Source of the DNA: Paracidovorax cattleyae
Lineage (GTDB): Bacteria; Pseudomonadota; Gammaproteobacteria; Burkholderiales; Burkholderiaceae_C
Direction of reading: 5' to 3'
DNA: 45,974 nucleotides
Assembly: GCF_900104515.1 (NCBI RefSeq)
Contig: NZ_FNJL01000037.1
Coordinates: 1 to 45,974, forward strand
A program made the position numbers and the translations under genes. The notes under the pieces are model-generated. The model saw only the letters and a program-made list of their open reading frames with translations. It searched no databases and had not been told where the DNA came from. This document shows, in pieces, positions 1 to 7,062 of this stretch. Numbering within the stretch: position 1 is the stretch's first letter; each line of letters starts with the position of its first letter.

Positions 1-165
1 ATCCGGGCCAGGGTGGAGCACCCGTTCCGGGTGATCAAGCAGCAGTTCGGTCACGCCAAGGTGCGCTACCGGGGCCTGGTCAAGAACACGGCGCGGCTGC
101 AGGTGATGTTTGCGTTGGGCAATGTGTGGATGGCACGCCGGCAGTTGCTGGCGCTGCAGGCATGA
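1..165 (+). pseudogene. IS5-family transposase, C-terminal end (cut by window edge)
   Basis: The frame is open from base 1 and ends in TGA at 163-165, giving 54 residues. It contains the block [14 protein letters not shown] followed by VRYRGLVKN, which is the region around the last acidic residue (E) of the DDE catalytic triad in IS5-group transposases, plus the usual short basic C-terminus. Everything upstream, including the first two catalytic acids, lies outside the window, so it cannot be said whether the element is complete. It reads toward the element's right end at about 323. Confidence 0.8.
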
Positions 166-323
166 GTGCGCCTGGAATGCGCCCAAGAGCCGCTGCACGG
201 ACCCAATCTGCCTGCTGAATGGGCATTTCGCGCGAGAAATCAGTCTGATCTCGCACATCGCTAGAAGTCGCCCCCGATTCATCCCCGCCGCAGGGCATAG
301 GAAAGGGGTTTTGCAGACCTTCC
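1..323 (+). mobile_element. 3' part of an IS5-family insertion sequence with right end
   Basis: The transposase end at 165 is followed by about 158 bases of non-coding DNA. At 305-323 the complement reads GGAAGGTCTGCAAAACCCC inward. This begins with the same GGAAGGT as the ends I recall for Escherichia coli IS5. The next four bases, 324-327, are CTAA, which fits the YTAR target duplication of this family. The left end is outside the window, so the duplication cannot be confirmed here. Bases 324-473, up to the ATPase stop, show nothing else recognisable. Confidence 0.65.
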
Positions 324-327
324 CTAA
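324..327. repeat. Putative IS5 target-site duplication (CTAA)
   Basis: CTAA lies directly outside the proposed right inverted repeat. IS5-group elements duplicate a four-base YTAR target. Only one copy is visible because the left end is outside the window. Confidence 0.45.
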
Positions 328-473
328 GTCGGACCCTTCACATAGGCAGGCTGGCTCAGCGATAACAGTGATTGGCAATGTTCGCCTCATGGGACCGCCG
401 CGGTCAGAATCCGGCCATATCATCGACCGTTTGCAGACCGTCTGGTGTGGCGTGCGGCGCCGCCGACTTGCAG

Positions 474-2456
474 CTACGCCAGTCTTTCTTCAAGCCATTG
501 GAGTTCTCGGCGATGCAAGGCGATGTCTGCAGCGTCTACGGCCTTTGCGTGCGCATCAGGGCGATCATTGAGAAGGTCCATTGCCGATTCAAAGCGGCGC
601 TTGTCGCCAAGAACCTTCTCAAAGTGCGCCCAATGTTTCAGTATTACCACACCAAGTTCGCGCCAATACAACTTGTTTAACAGTGCGTCCCCGGATAAAG
701 ACGCTAGTTCGATTCGCTGCTTCTCGGGAAGAGCCCTGAGAACCGCGTCTACCCAGTTTTCTCCAGCCTTGGCCGCAAACTTCAGCGAGAAATAAATGAA
801 CTCCCGAAGCTTGCGTTCCATTAAGTTTCGCCTTCTATTAATAACAGAGAGTTCCTCTGCCCACTCTTGAGGCGCCAGCGCTAGCGTGGTGCTGGCATCC
901 TCAAGTTCGAGTGACCGTTGTGCTTGAGGGGCAACATCTCCAAGGGCTGAAAGCCCGGCCTTGATCATGGCACTTGTGACTGACACGCCAACGGGCTTTT
1001 GGGTAGCAAGGCCATATCTAAGAAGAAGTTTTCCTTCAATGAGCGGGAGATGCGTAGTTGCTGCGGCCCGCTCCAACAATTCGATTGGTTCCGCAGTCTT
1101 TCGTCGCAAATCCTCAAGAGCTACCTTGGCTACATCGACGCCTTCCGCGTCTACAAAGTCCTTGAGCAGGCTTGCCACTAGCTCGGTCTCAAGTGTGCGA
1201 GGGCGCCCCTGGATATCTACAGCATGATGCAAGTACGACCCTGCAAGTCGAATCCAATAGGGGAAATCGGCGCAAGTCTCGGCCATGATATCTTGATTCT
1301 GATCCGATAAAATCAATCCGCATCTTTTGCACAGATCCTTAATCATCTGTTTTGAAGCGTGGCGGGCGAACGGCGCGAGATAGCCCTCAGGTACGAAGTG
1401 GAGAACTGAATTCTCAATTCCGTCGAAACTTTCCACTCTAAAAGCTTGAGACGATACTCCGGATACCAGTACTGAAAGAGGAAATCCCATGCGCTGTGCT
1501 TCTTGATAGGCTACCCTAAATTCCCGCCAGAATTGGTTGAATTCCTGTCGCCAAATGGGTCGTGTGGGCGATGCCGGAGTAATATAGTCAATCTCGTCAA
1601 AGATCAATGCTAACGGCTTAGGGTCTTTCGTAGACCATAGGTCGTCGAAAACCGGAACCAATTCCTTATCGCTGCGCTTTAGGGCCTCTGTGATGTGTGC
1701 GTAGCCGCGCGTGGAGGCCATTTTTGCCACTTTTGCGATGGCTTTAAGTGCATCTCCTGCAGACAGCTTATTGAAGCCATCAACAGAGCAGTCAATCATG
1801 GCGATCCTTAGATCGCCACTTTCACGCGCCGCTGCAACAATTCGATTTATCAGGGAGGTTTTTCCAAGTTTTCGAACTCCAAAGATTGAGATGATTCGAC
1901 CGCTCTGAAGCTGTCGTAGCGTCTCAATAGCTGTATTTCTGCGGCCAAAGAAGTCCGTATCGGAGAGTACCGGACCAGTTAACGAAAACGGGTCGTAAGC
2001 AAAAAGATCACGAGCGAGGTTCCGGCGAAGTGATTCCGTTGGTGGAATTGCTCCTGCGGATGGGCGAAAAATAGGAATGATCTTGTATCCCAGCTCGCGT
2101 CCCCAGTTACGGAGCTTTTCGTCTCCCGATGCGTCTGCGTGGACGATGATCATGAACGCAGGATCGAGACGTCCTGCACTTTCTGCAATTAGATCTCGTG
2201 CGGCGTGCAGCGTACGAACCTGAAGTTCCTTGACATTGATTGCCAAACCGAGCACCTCGCGATCCAATAAAAGGGAATCGGAAATAGTCCTAGTCGGCTT
2301 GCAGTGCAGCACTACGTGGTTCTTTCCGTTTGCGGCATGCGTCTTGAAAAACTCGATCGTGAAAAGACCGTCGAGTGCGTTGCAGACTTCCGACGCTAAT
2401 GAATTGCGTGCGACGTTTGCGCGTATTTCTTCTTTGACATTAAGTAAATGAGCCAT
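474..2456 (-). CDS. P-loop ATPase with HEPN-like C-terminus, candidate defence protein
   Basis: A 660-residue protein. The start at 2456 was chosen because GGGAG lies just upstream; a longer frame to 2552 has no such site. Residues 1-165 form an unrecognised domain. Walker A is GVRKLGKT at 193-200, Walker B is LIFDEID at about 284-290, and VSGVSSQAF at 331-339 sits where a sensor strand is expected, as in Orc/Cdc6- or STAND-like NTPases. The last 100 or so residues are helical and carry LNDRPDAHAK, resembling the R-x(n)-H loop of Swt1-type HEPN domains. Codon use and base composition are clearly more AT-rich than in the neighbours, and an IS5 end lies 150 bases away, so transfer is likely. 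Substrate and partners are unknown. The ATPase call is firm; the HEPN call and a defence role are inference. Confidence 0.75.
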   Translation of the reverse strand: MAHLLNVKEEIRANVARNSLASEVCNALDGLFTIEFFKTHAANGKNHVVLHCKPTRTISDSLLLDREVLGLAINVKELQVRTLHAARDLIAESAGRLDPAFMIIVHADASGDEKLRNWGRELGYKIIPIFRPSAGAIPPTESLRRNLARDLFAYDPFSLTGPVLSDTDFFGRRNTAIETLRQLQSGRIISIFGVRKLGKTSLINRIVAAARESGDLRIAMIDCSVDGFNKLSAGDALKAIAKVAKMASTRGYAHITEALKRSDKELVPVFDDLWSTKDPKPLALIFDEIDYITPASPTRPIWRQEFNQFWREFRVAYQEAQRMGFPLSVLVSGVSSQAFRVESFDGIENSVLHFVPEGYLAPFARHASKQMIKDLCKRCGLILSDQNQDIMAETCADFPYWIRLAGSYLHHAVDIQGRPRTLETELVASLLKDFVDAEGVDVAKVALEDLRRKTAEPIELLERAAATTHLPLIEGKLLLRYGLATQKPVGVSVTSAMIKAGLSALGDVAPQAQRSLELEDASTTLALAPQEWAEELSVINRRRNLMERKLREFIYFSLKFAAKAGENWVDAVLRALPEKQRIELASLSGDALLNKLYWRELGVVILKHWAHFEKVLGDKRRFESAMDLLNDRPDAHAKAVDAADIALHRRELQWLEERLA

Positions 2457-2733
2457 TTTTTCTCCCTCACGTGTTAGTGGAATAATGGTATTGATGAGCC
2501 TGCGGTGAAAGAACGCCACCGAGATCTGTAGACAGGATGATATGCAAGCCAACGGCCTGATACGGATCTACACTAATTTCCTGTCGAAGCCCCCTTCCGT
2601 TGTGAGAATTGATGAGCGACCTGATAGCGATCTTATCGACTGCTCCCAGGCGGACTTTGTCGATTCGGCCATCACTGTCGAATGACGGCTTTCAGCCTGA
2701 AGCACCAGTTCAACGTGGCTTCCCACATGCTCT

Positions 2734-3711
2734 TCAATCCCTCTTCCCCTCCACCACCTTCACCAACACCCACAACGCCCGGTTCACCGGCGTCCCCACC
2801 CCCACCGCCTTCCCCCGCGCCACCACATACCCATTGAGGTGATCGATCTCGCTCGGCTTGCCTCGCGCCAGGTCCTGCGCGGTGGACGACATCTGCCCCG
2901 GCATGGAGGCCGCGATGCGGTTCACCGCCGCACCCACGTCGCCCGGAATCTGGATGCCGTCCGCTTCGGCCACGGCCAGGCATTCGGCCACCACGTCGGC
3001 GATCACGTCCGCCACGCCGGGCGTCTGCACCAGCCGGCCGTAGGGCTGCTGCGCAATCGCGGAGATCGCGTTGTACGCGCAGTTGAGCACCAGCTTGGCC
3101 CAGAGCGCGCCGCGCACGTTGTCTGAAATCTCCGTGGCGATGCCGGCGGCGCTGAACTGCTGCGCCACCGTGGCGCTGCGGGGCGAGGGCGCGATCACCA
3201 GTTCGCCGCGCCCGTGGTGGCGCACGTGGCCGGAGCCGGCCATTTCGGTGGCCACATAGACCACGGCGGCGGCGACGGGATGGGCGTCATCACCGCCCAG
3301 CACGCCGCGCACGCGCTCGTCGTTGTCCACGCCGTTCTGCAGCGTGAGCACCAGCGCGCCGGGGGCGAGGTGCGGCCGGATCTGGCGTGCCGCGTGTTCG
3401 GTGTCGGTGGATTTCACGCAGAACATCACCACGTCCGCGCCCCGCACCGCGGCGGGATCGATGTCGGCCGCCATGGGCACCTGTTCGTCGAGCGTGGCGG
3501 TCTGCAGGCGCAGGCCGTTCGCGCGGATGGCCTCGACATGCGCGGGCCGGCCGACGAGCGTGACCGCATGGCCGGCGCGCGCCAGCAGGGCGCCGAAGTA
3601 GCAGCCGACGGCGCCGGCGCCCATCACGGCGATGCGCAGGGGCGGGGCTGCCGGATCGGGTGGCGATACAGGCAGGACTCCGGCAGGGGCTGCCGATGGG
3701 GATGCAGTCAT
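2734..3711 (-). CDS. panE: 2-dehydropantoate 2-reductase (ketopantoate reductase family)
   Basis: A 325-residue cytoplasmic NADPH-dependent enzyme that reduces ketopantoate to pantoate in pantothenate and CoA synthesis. The Rossmann motif GAGAVG is at 31-36, after an N-terminal extension of about 25 Ala/Pro-rich residues. FCVKSTDT and LQNGVDN match the cofactor-binding and active-site loops. WAKLVLNCAYNAISA holds the conserved catalytic Lys and Asn, and KPSEIDHLNG supplies the C-terminal Glu. The start follows a GAGAGAG stretch. Several PanE-like paralogues with uncertain substrates occur in betaproteobacteria, so this copy may not be the biosynthetic one. It is not in an operon: the island genes diverge from it. 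Confidence 0.85.
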   Translation of the reverse strand: MTASPSAAPAGVLPVSPPDPAAPPLRIAVMGAGAVGCYFGALLARAGHAVTLVGRPAHVEAIRANGLRLQTATLDEQVPMAADIDPAAVRGADVVMFCVKSTDTEHAARQIRPHLAPGALVLTLQNGVDNDERVRGVLGGDDAHPVAAAVVYVATEMAGSGHVRHHGRGELVIAPSPRSATVAQQFSAAGIATEISDNVRGALWAKLVLNCAYNAISAIAQQPYGRLVQTPGVADVIADVVAECLAVAEADGIQIPGDVGAAVNRIAASMPGQMSSTAQDLARGKPSEIDHLNGYVVARGKAVGVGTPVNRALWVLVKVVEGKRD

Positions 3712-3847
3712 GCGGTTCTCTCTCTCTATCTTCTCTGTCGAGCATGGTACGTGCGGCTGGGGCTGCTGCCTCCAGGGGTTTGCACGATAGGGAGGGCGGA
3801 TGTGTCATGGCCGTTCATTCGCAGTCGATATTCGTCACCCGATGCCC

Positions 3848-3876
3848 TTGTCAAGGCGAAAAGGGGCTGCTGTACT
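3848..3876 (+). promoter_or_regulatory. Putative sigma70 promoter for the effector-like gene
   Basis: TTGTCA at 3848-3853 (5 of 6 to consensus) is separated by exactly 17 bases from TGTACT at 3871-3876 (4 of 6). It lies about 120 bases upstream of the start at 4000, in an otherwise featureless 288-base gap between panE and the island. Confidence 0.35.
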
Positions 3877-3999
3877 GATCGTTCTTCCAGGCGGAACGCT
3901 TCCTGGAAACGTCGTTGGGTTAACGCATTGTTGCAAGCGAGCCGATTGGGCAAACCTAGCATTCGCCCCCATCGAAAACGCGACAGCAGGAGAGGAACC

Positions 4000-5469
4000 A
4001 TGAGCGCGGAGCTCGCAGCGACGTTTTTCAATATGGGCTATGCCCAGTCCGTGGCGCAGTCCATGGAGCAGAACCGGGTGGATGTGCTGGTGCTCACCCA
4101 GGGCCAGTACATGGGCATCCTGCAGGACAAGGCCCGGAACAACCCGGCGCTGGAATTCAGCCTGCGCAAGATCCTCGCCAGTTCAACATTCGGCCAGTAC
4201 TGGCAGTGCACCTTCAGCCCCAACGCCAGCGAGCCGTGGGTGGGGCCGGCGGCACATGGCGCCAACGATGCGATCGCCATCACCCGCACGTTGAATGCGA
4301 TCGGCATGTCGGGCATCACCAGCTATGTGAAGACCACCGCGACCGGCACCTACATCATCATCAAGGGCTACTCGGCCCGCCGCAGTTCCGCGCTGCAGGG
4401 CACGCGCTACCTCGCCACGCACCCGAAAATGATCCAGCTGGGACTGGGCATGAAGAGCCTGCAGGGCATCGCCAAGGGCGGGTTCATGCTGGGCGTGGTC
4501 GTCTCCAGCGGCATCGAGTTGATGGACTTCATGTTCAACAACGAGAAGACGATGTATGACCTCGTGGGTGGGATCGGGGTGGAAGCGGTGAAGGGTGGGT
4601 TGGGGGCGTTGGTGGCCTACTCTGCGGCCGCTGCTTTCAGCGGCGTCACGACAATCGCAGTGGCGCCCCTGGTAGTCATGGCGGTGGTCGCAGTCGTTGC
4701 CGGTATCGGGATCAATTACTTGGACAACCAATTCGGCGTGAAGGGCAAGTTGGTTGCAGGCCTCAAGATGGTCCCGGAGCAGGCTTCGCAAGGCTTGTAC
4801 TACATCGACACACAATCCCAAGCGTGGTTGGACGATCTTCGATCCGCGATGGAGCAAAGAAAAGAAGAGCTGAGCCGCTCCATCGAGCGTGGCATGAGGG
4901 AGTGGCTCTGCCGAATAAGCTGCGTGCTCTATCACGCGCCTCACCGAACTGATCACATCGCCAAGTCATCCATGCACGACATTCATCAAATCCGAAAGCT
5001 TATTCGGTGGGGCATTCCGCTGTATCTCGGGCTCGTGGCATGCGCGTTGCTGATGATCCGCAATGCCTTGGTGCCTATGGTTCACGACATCCTGTCGAAG
5101 GCGCGTGTAGTGCGGATCACGCCGGGGATGCACCTCATGCTGTGCGTTGTCGCTTTCGGCTCACTGGCAATCGTCGTCATGGTGATGCGGGCGATCCCTT
5201 GCCGCCCCAGCCTCATCAAGAAGTTCGAGCTTGCGGCCAATTTGGCGGTCGCAGCCAGCGCCATTGCGCTCCTGCTGGTCCCCGTGGTCTCCATCGCCCA
5301 GCGCTACTACATGCCCAGCATCGGCTACACCCAGTGTCACGTCCTGCAGGGCCAGCCCACGCTGTGGTTCACGGACTGGGTTCGCGATCCGGCATGGTGC
5401 GTGAAGGGCAAGAGCCCGGATTGGTTGAACGAGCAGGCGCAGCGGTCCATGTCGCTCGCGCCTCTGTGA
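4000..5469 (+). CDS. Putative pore-forming effector fused to its first immunity-like paralogue
   Basis: 489 residues; the ATG at 4000 has AGGAGAGG five bases upstream. I do not recognise a named family. Residues 1-110 look soluble. Residues 110-140 contain TYIIIKGYSARR and GTRYLATHPK. Residues 150-240 are a Gly/Ala/Val-rich stretch with three probable membrane segments (about 158-176, 198-215, 218-240) and glycine-zipper-like spacing. A charged helix follows at 270-300. From M325 to the end the sequence is a complete 165-residue copy of the small membrane protein repeated three more times downstream. The N-terminal part resembles in style the membrane-depolarising effectors of contact-dependent and type VI systems, with the paralogues as immunity proteins; this is inference. 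No trafficking domain or signal peptide is visible. The fusion may come from loss of a stop. Confidence 0.6.
   Translation: MSAELAATFFNMGYAQSVAQSMEQNRVDVLVLTQGQYMGILQDKARNNPALEFSLRKILASSTFGQYWQCTFSPNASEPWVGPAAHGANDAIAITRTLNAIGMSGITSYVKTTATGTYIIIKGYSARRSSALQGTRYLATHPKMIQLGLGMKSLQGIAKGGFMLGVVVSSGIELMDFMFNNEKTMYDLVGGIGVEAVKGGLGALVAYSAAAAFSGVTTIAVAPLVVMAVVAVVAGIGINYLDNQFGVKGKLVAGLKMVPEQASQGLYYIDTQSQAWLDDLRSAMEQRKEELSRSIERGMREWLCRISCVLYHAPHRTDHIAKSSMHDIHQIRKLIRWGIPLYLGLVACALLMIRNALVPMVHDILSKARVVRITPGMHLMLCVVAFGSLAIVVMVMRAIPCRPSLIKKFELAANLAVAASAIALLLVPVVSIAQRYYMPSIGYTQCHVLQGQPTLWFTDWVRDPAWCVKGKSPDWLNEQAQRSMSLAPL
4972..5469 (+). CDS. Immunity-like membrane protein, copy 1 (fused in frame to the effector)
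   Basis: The segment from ATG 4972 is 165 residues, the same length as the separate copies 2 and 3, and starts MHDIHQIRK like copy 4 (MHDVHHIRK). It has three hydrophobic segments (about 12-33, 49-70, 87-108) and a C-terminal block with SIGYTQCHVL, LWFTDWVRD and AWCVKGKS, whose two Cys could form a disulfide outside the membrane. No clear ribosome binding site precedes it, so it may be made only as part of the fusion. It is listed separately because the repeat structure suggests it was once an independent gene. Confidence 0.55.
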   Translation: MHDIHQIRKLIRWGIPLYLGLVACALLMIRNALVPMVHDILSKARVVRITPGMHLMLCVVAFGSLAIVVMVMRAIPCRPSLIKKFELAANLAVAASAIALLLVPVVSIAQRYYMPSIGYTQCHVLQGQPTLWFTDWVRDPAWCVKGKSPDWLNEQAQRSMSLAPL

Positions 5470-5533
5470 ACGGTCAAATGGCGCTTGGTGTGCCAGAACA
5501 GGTATAGGACTCGATCACCCCGATCTGCCCTCC

Positions 5534-6031
5534 ATGCGTGACGTTGCCGGAATTCGAAAAACTCTGATCTGGGGTATCCCGCTGTACCTGGGAGTGGCCA
5601 TAGGTTCGATCCTGATGGTCGCCTACATCATGGTTCCGACGATAGAGGGGGTTGCCGAACGCGCCCCAGTAGTTCGCATCGGACCAGCCGTGCTGGTAGC
5701 GCCATTTGTCGCTGCGTTTTGTCTCCTCGGCGTCGTCGTCGCTTCCATGCGCGCGATTCCCTGTAGCGACCGCATCATCAAGCCTTTCGAGCGTGCGTTC
5801 ATCGCCACAGTGCTGGCGGGTGTAGTGGCGATGCTGTTGATTCCGGTCACCGCTGCGTTGGCACGATCGCAGATGCCGAGCATCGGCTATACCCAATGCC
5901 ATGTCCTGCAGGGCCAGCCCACGCTGTGGTTCACGGACTGGGTTCGCGATCCGGCATGGTGCGTGAAGGGCAAGAGCCTGGATTGGGTCAACGGGCAGGC
6001 GAGGGCGCCTGCGCCGCATGGGGCTCCCTGA
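5534..6031 (+). CDS. Immunity-like three-helix membrane protein, copy 2
   Basis: 165 residues starting MRDVAGIRK, 64 bases after the fused effector. Three membrane segments are predicted from hydrophobicity, with a C-terminal Cys-containing block IGYTQCHVLQ to AWCVKGKS. A 75-base stretch (5903-5977) is identical to copy 1 (5341-5415), while the rest is clearly diverged, pointing to gene conversion. No Shine-Dalgarno match is obvious. The family is unknown to me. Position beside a putative pore-forming effector and repetition in tandem suggest an immunity role, which is inference. Confidence 0.65.
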   Translation: MRDVAGIRKTLIWGIPLYLGVAIGSILMVAYIMVPTIEGVAERAPVVRIGPAVLVAPFVAAFCLLGVVVASMRAIPCSDRIIKPFERAFIATVLAGVVAMLLIPVTAALARSQMPSIGYTQCHVLQGQPTLWFTDWVRDPAWCVKGKSLDWVNGQARAPAPHGAP

Positions 6032-6114
6032 ACCGGGTAGCGGAGCCAGGGACGGGCTGGCCTGGTTTCCTGGATGTGCTCCGGGTGCCCTGCCATCAAC
6101 CCACCAAACCTGAA

Positions 6115-6612
6115 ATGCATGACATTCCCGCGCTGCGTAAAACCATGCTTTGGAGCACGCCGCTCTTTATCGGTATCTCGGCGAGCTGCGTGTGGGCCAC
6201 CTTGCATGGAGTCGTGCCCGTGTTCCAGGGTATCGCGGCAAGGGCTCCGGTCGTCCGGATTGCGCCCGCTGCCCAGCTGGCACCGTTCGTTGCCGTCGTC
6301 TGCACCATGGCCATTGTGCTCGGCGCCATGCGCGTCGCGCTGTGCAGTGAAGCCGCGATGGCGAAGTTCGAGCGCGCTTTCACCATCGCCGTGCTCGCCA
6401 GTGGCTTGGTGATGGTGCTGATCCCTGTGACCTCGTTCATCCAGCGTGTTTACATGCCGAGCCTCGGCTACACGGCGTGCTACGAACTGCAAGGCAACCC
6501 GACCCTCTGGTTCACGGACTGGGTGAAAGATCCTGCGTTTTGCGTCAAAGGCAAGAGCCTGGAATGGGTGAACGGGCAACCGCGGGTGTCCACGTCGCGC
6601 GCAACTCCCTGA
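6115..6612 (+). CDS. Immunity-like three-helix membrane protein, copy 3
   Basis: 165 residues from the ATG at 6115 (MHDIPALRK), chosen because it matches the length and N-terminus of the other copies; the frame itself is open further upstream to 5896. It is the most diverged copy but keeps APVVRIAP, three hydrophobic segments and the C-terminal block SLGYTACYEL, LWFTDWVKD and AFCVKGKS with both Cys conserved. Conservation of this tail in all complete copies suggests that it is the functional surface. Confidence 0.65.
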   Translation: MHDIPALRKTMLWSTPLFIGISASCVWATLHGVVPVFQGIAARAPVVRIAPAAQLAPFVAVVCTMAIVLGAMRVALCSEAAMAKFERAFTIAVLASGLVMVLIPVTSFIQRVYMPSLGYTACYELQGNPTLWFTDWVKDPAFCVKGKSLEWVNGQPRVSTSRATP

Positions 6613-6645
6613 CCACTGGAACTGTCTCCCGGTAACCGGCCACCC

Positions 6646-7062
6646 ATGCACGACGTCCATCACATCCGGAAGCTGATTCGGTGGGGCATTCCTCTGTATC
6701 TCGGGCTCGTGGCAGGGGCGTTGCTGATGACCCGCCATGCCCTGGTGCCCATGGTTCAAGACATCATGTCGAGGGCGCCCGTGGTGCGGATCACGCCGGG
6801 CATGCACCTGATGCCGTTCATCGTCGCTTTCGGTTCGCTGGCGATCGTCGTCATGGTGATGCGGGCGATCCCCTGCCGCAATAGCCTCATCAAGAAGTTC
6901 GAGCTCGCGGCCAATCTGGCGGTGGCTGTCAGCACCATCGCGCTCATGCTAAAAAGCCCGCCGTCGCGCACGACAGGCAGGCTTCGTTCGGAGTGCGGCA
7001 GCGGGGCCGGGTGGGGCGCGCCGAGCCCAGCGCCGGATCAGCGTTGCGCAGGCAGCGCGTAG
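6646..7062 (+). pseudogene. Immunity-like membrane protein, copy 4, 3'-truncated
   Basis: Starts MHDVHHIRK at 6646 and is nearly identical to copy 1 for about 100 residues (RKLIRWGIPLYLGLVA, VVRITPGMHLM, MVMRAIPCR). At about 6950 the similarity stops within the third membrane segment. The remaining 37 residues are read-through of the terminator and 3' end of the opposite-strand dehydrogenase gene, to a chance stop at 7060-7062. The conserved Cys-containing tail is lost, so the copy is probably non-functional. Confidence 0.65.
6951..6984 (-). terminator. Rho-independent terminator of the PQQ dehydrogenase gene
   Basis: Read on the minus strand, AAGCCTGCC and GTCG pair with CGAC and GGCGGGCTT around a four-base loop, with one bulge and one G-T pair, and run into a T tract (complement of A 6951-6955). 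It lies 54 bases beyond the dehydrogenase stop. Confidence 0.75.

Larger units (their letters stand above)
4972..6950 (+). repeat. Tandem array of four paralogous gene copies
   Basis: Units start at 4972, 5534, 6115 and 6646. The three full units are each 165 codons. Copies 1 and 4 are closest in the first two thirds; copies 1 and 2 share an identical 75-base tail segment. This mosaic pattern shows repeated exchange between units after duplication. Confidence 0.8.

Noticed and set aside
3214-3999. Upstream extension of the effector frame across the panE complement
   Set aside because: The extension reads antisense to panE. The ATG at 4000 has an excellent ribosome binding site.
5896-6114. 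Longer start for copy 3 of the membrane protein
   Set aside because: The upstream part overlaps the end of copy 2 in another frame. The ATG at 6115 gives the same length and N-terminus as the other copies.
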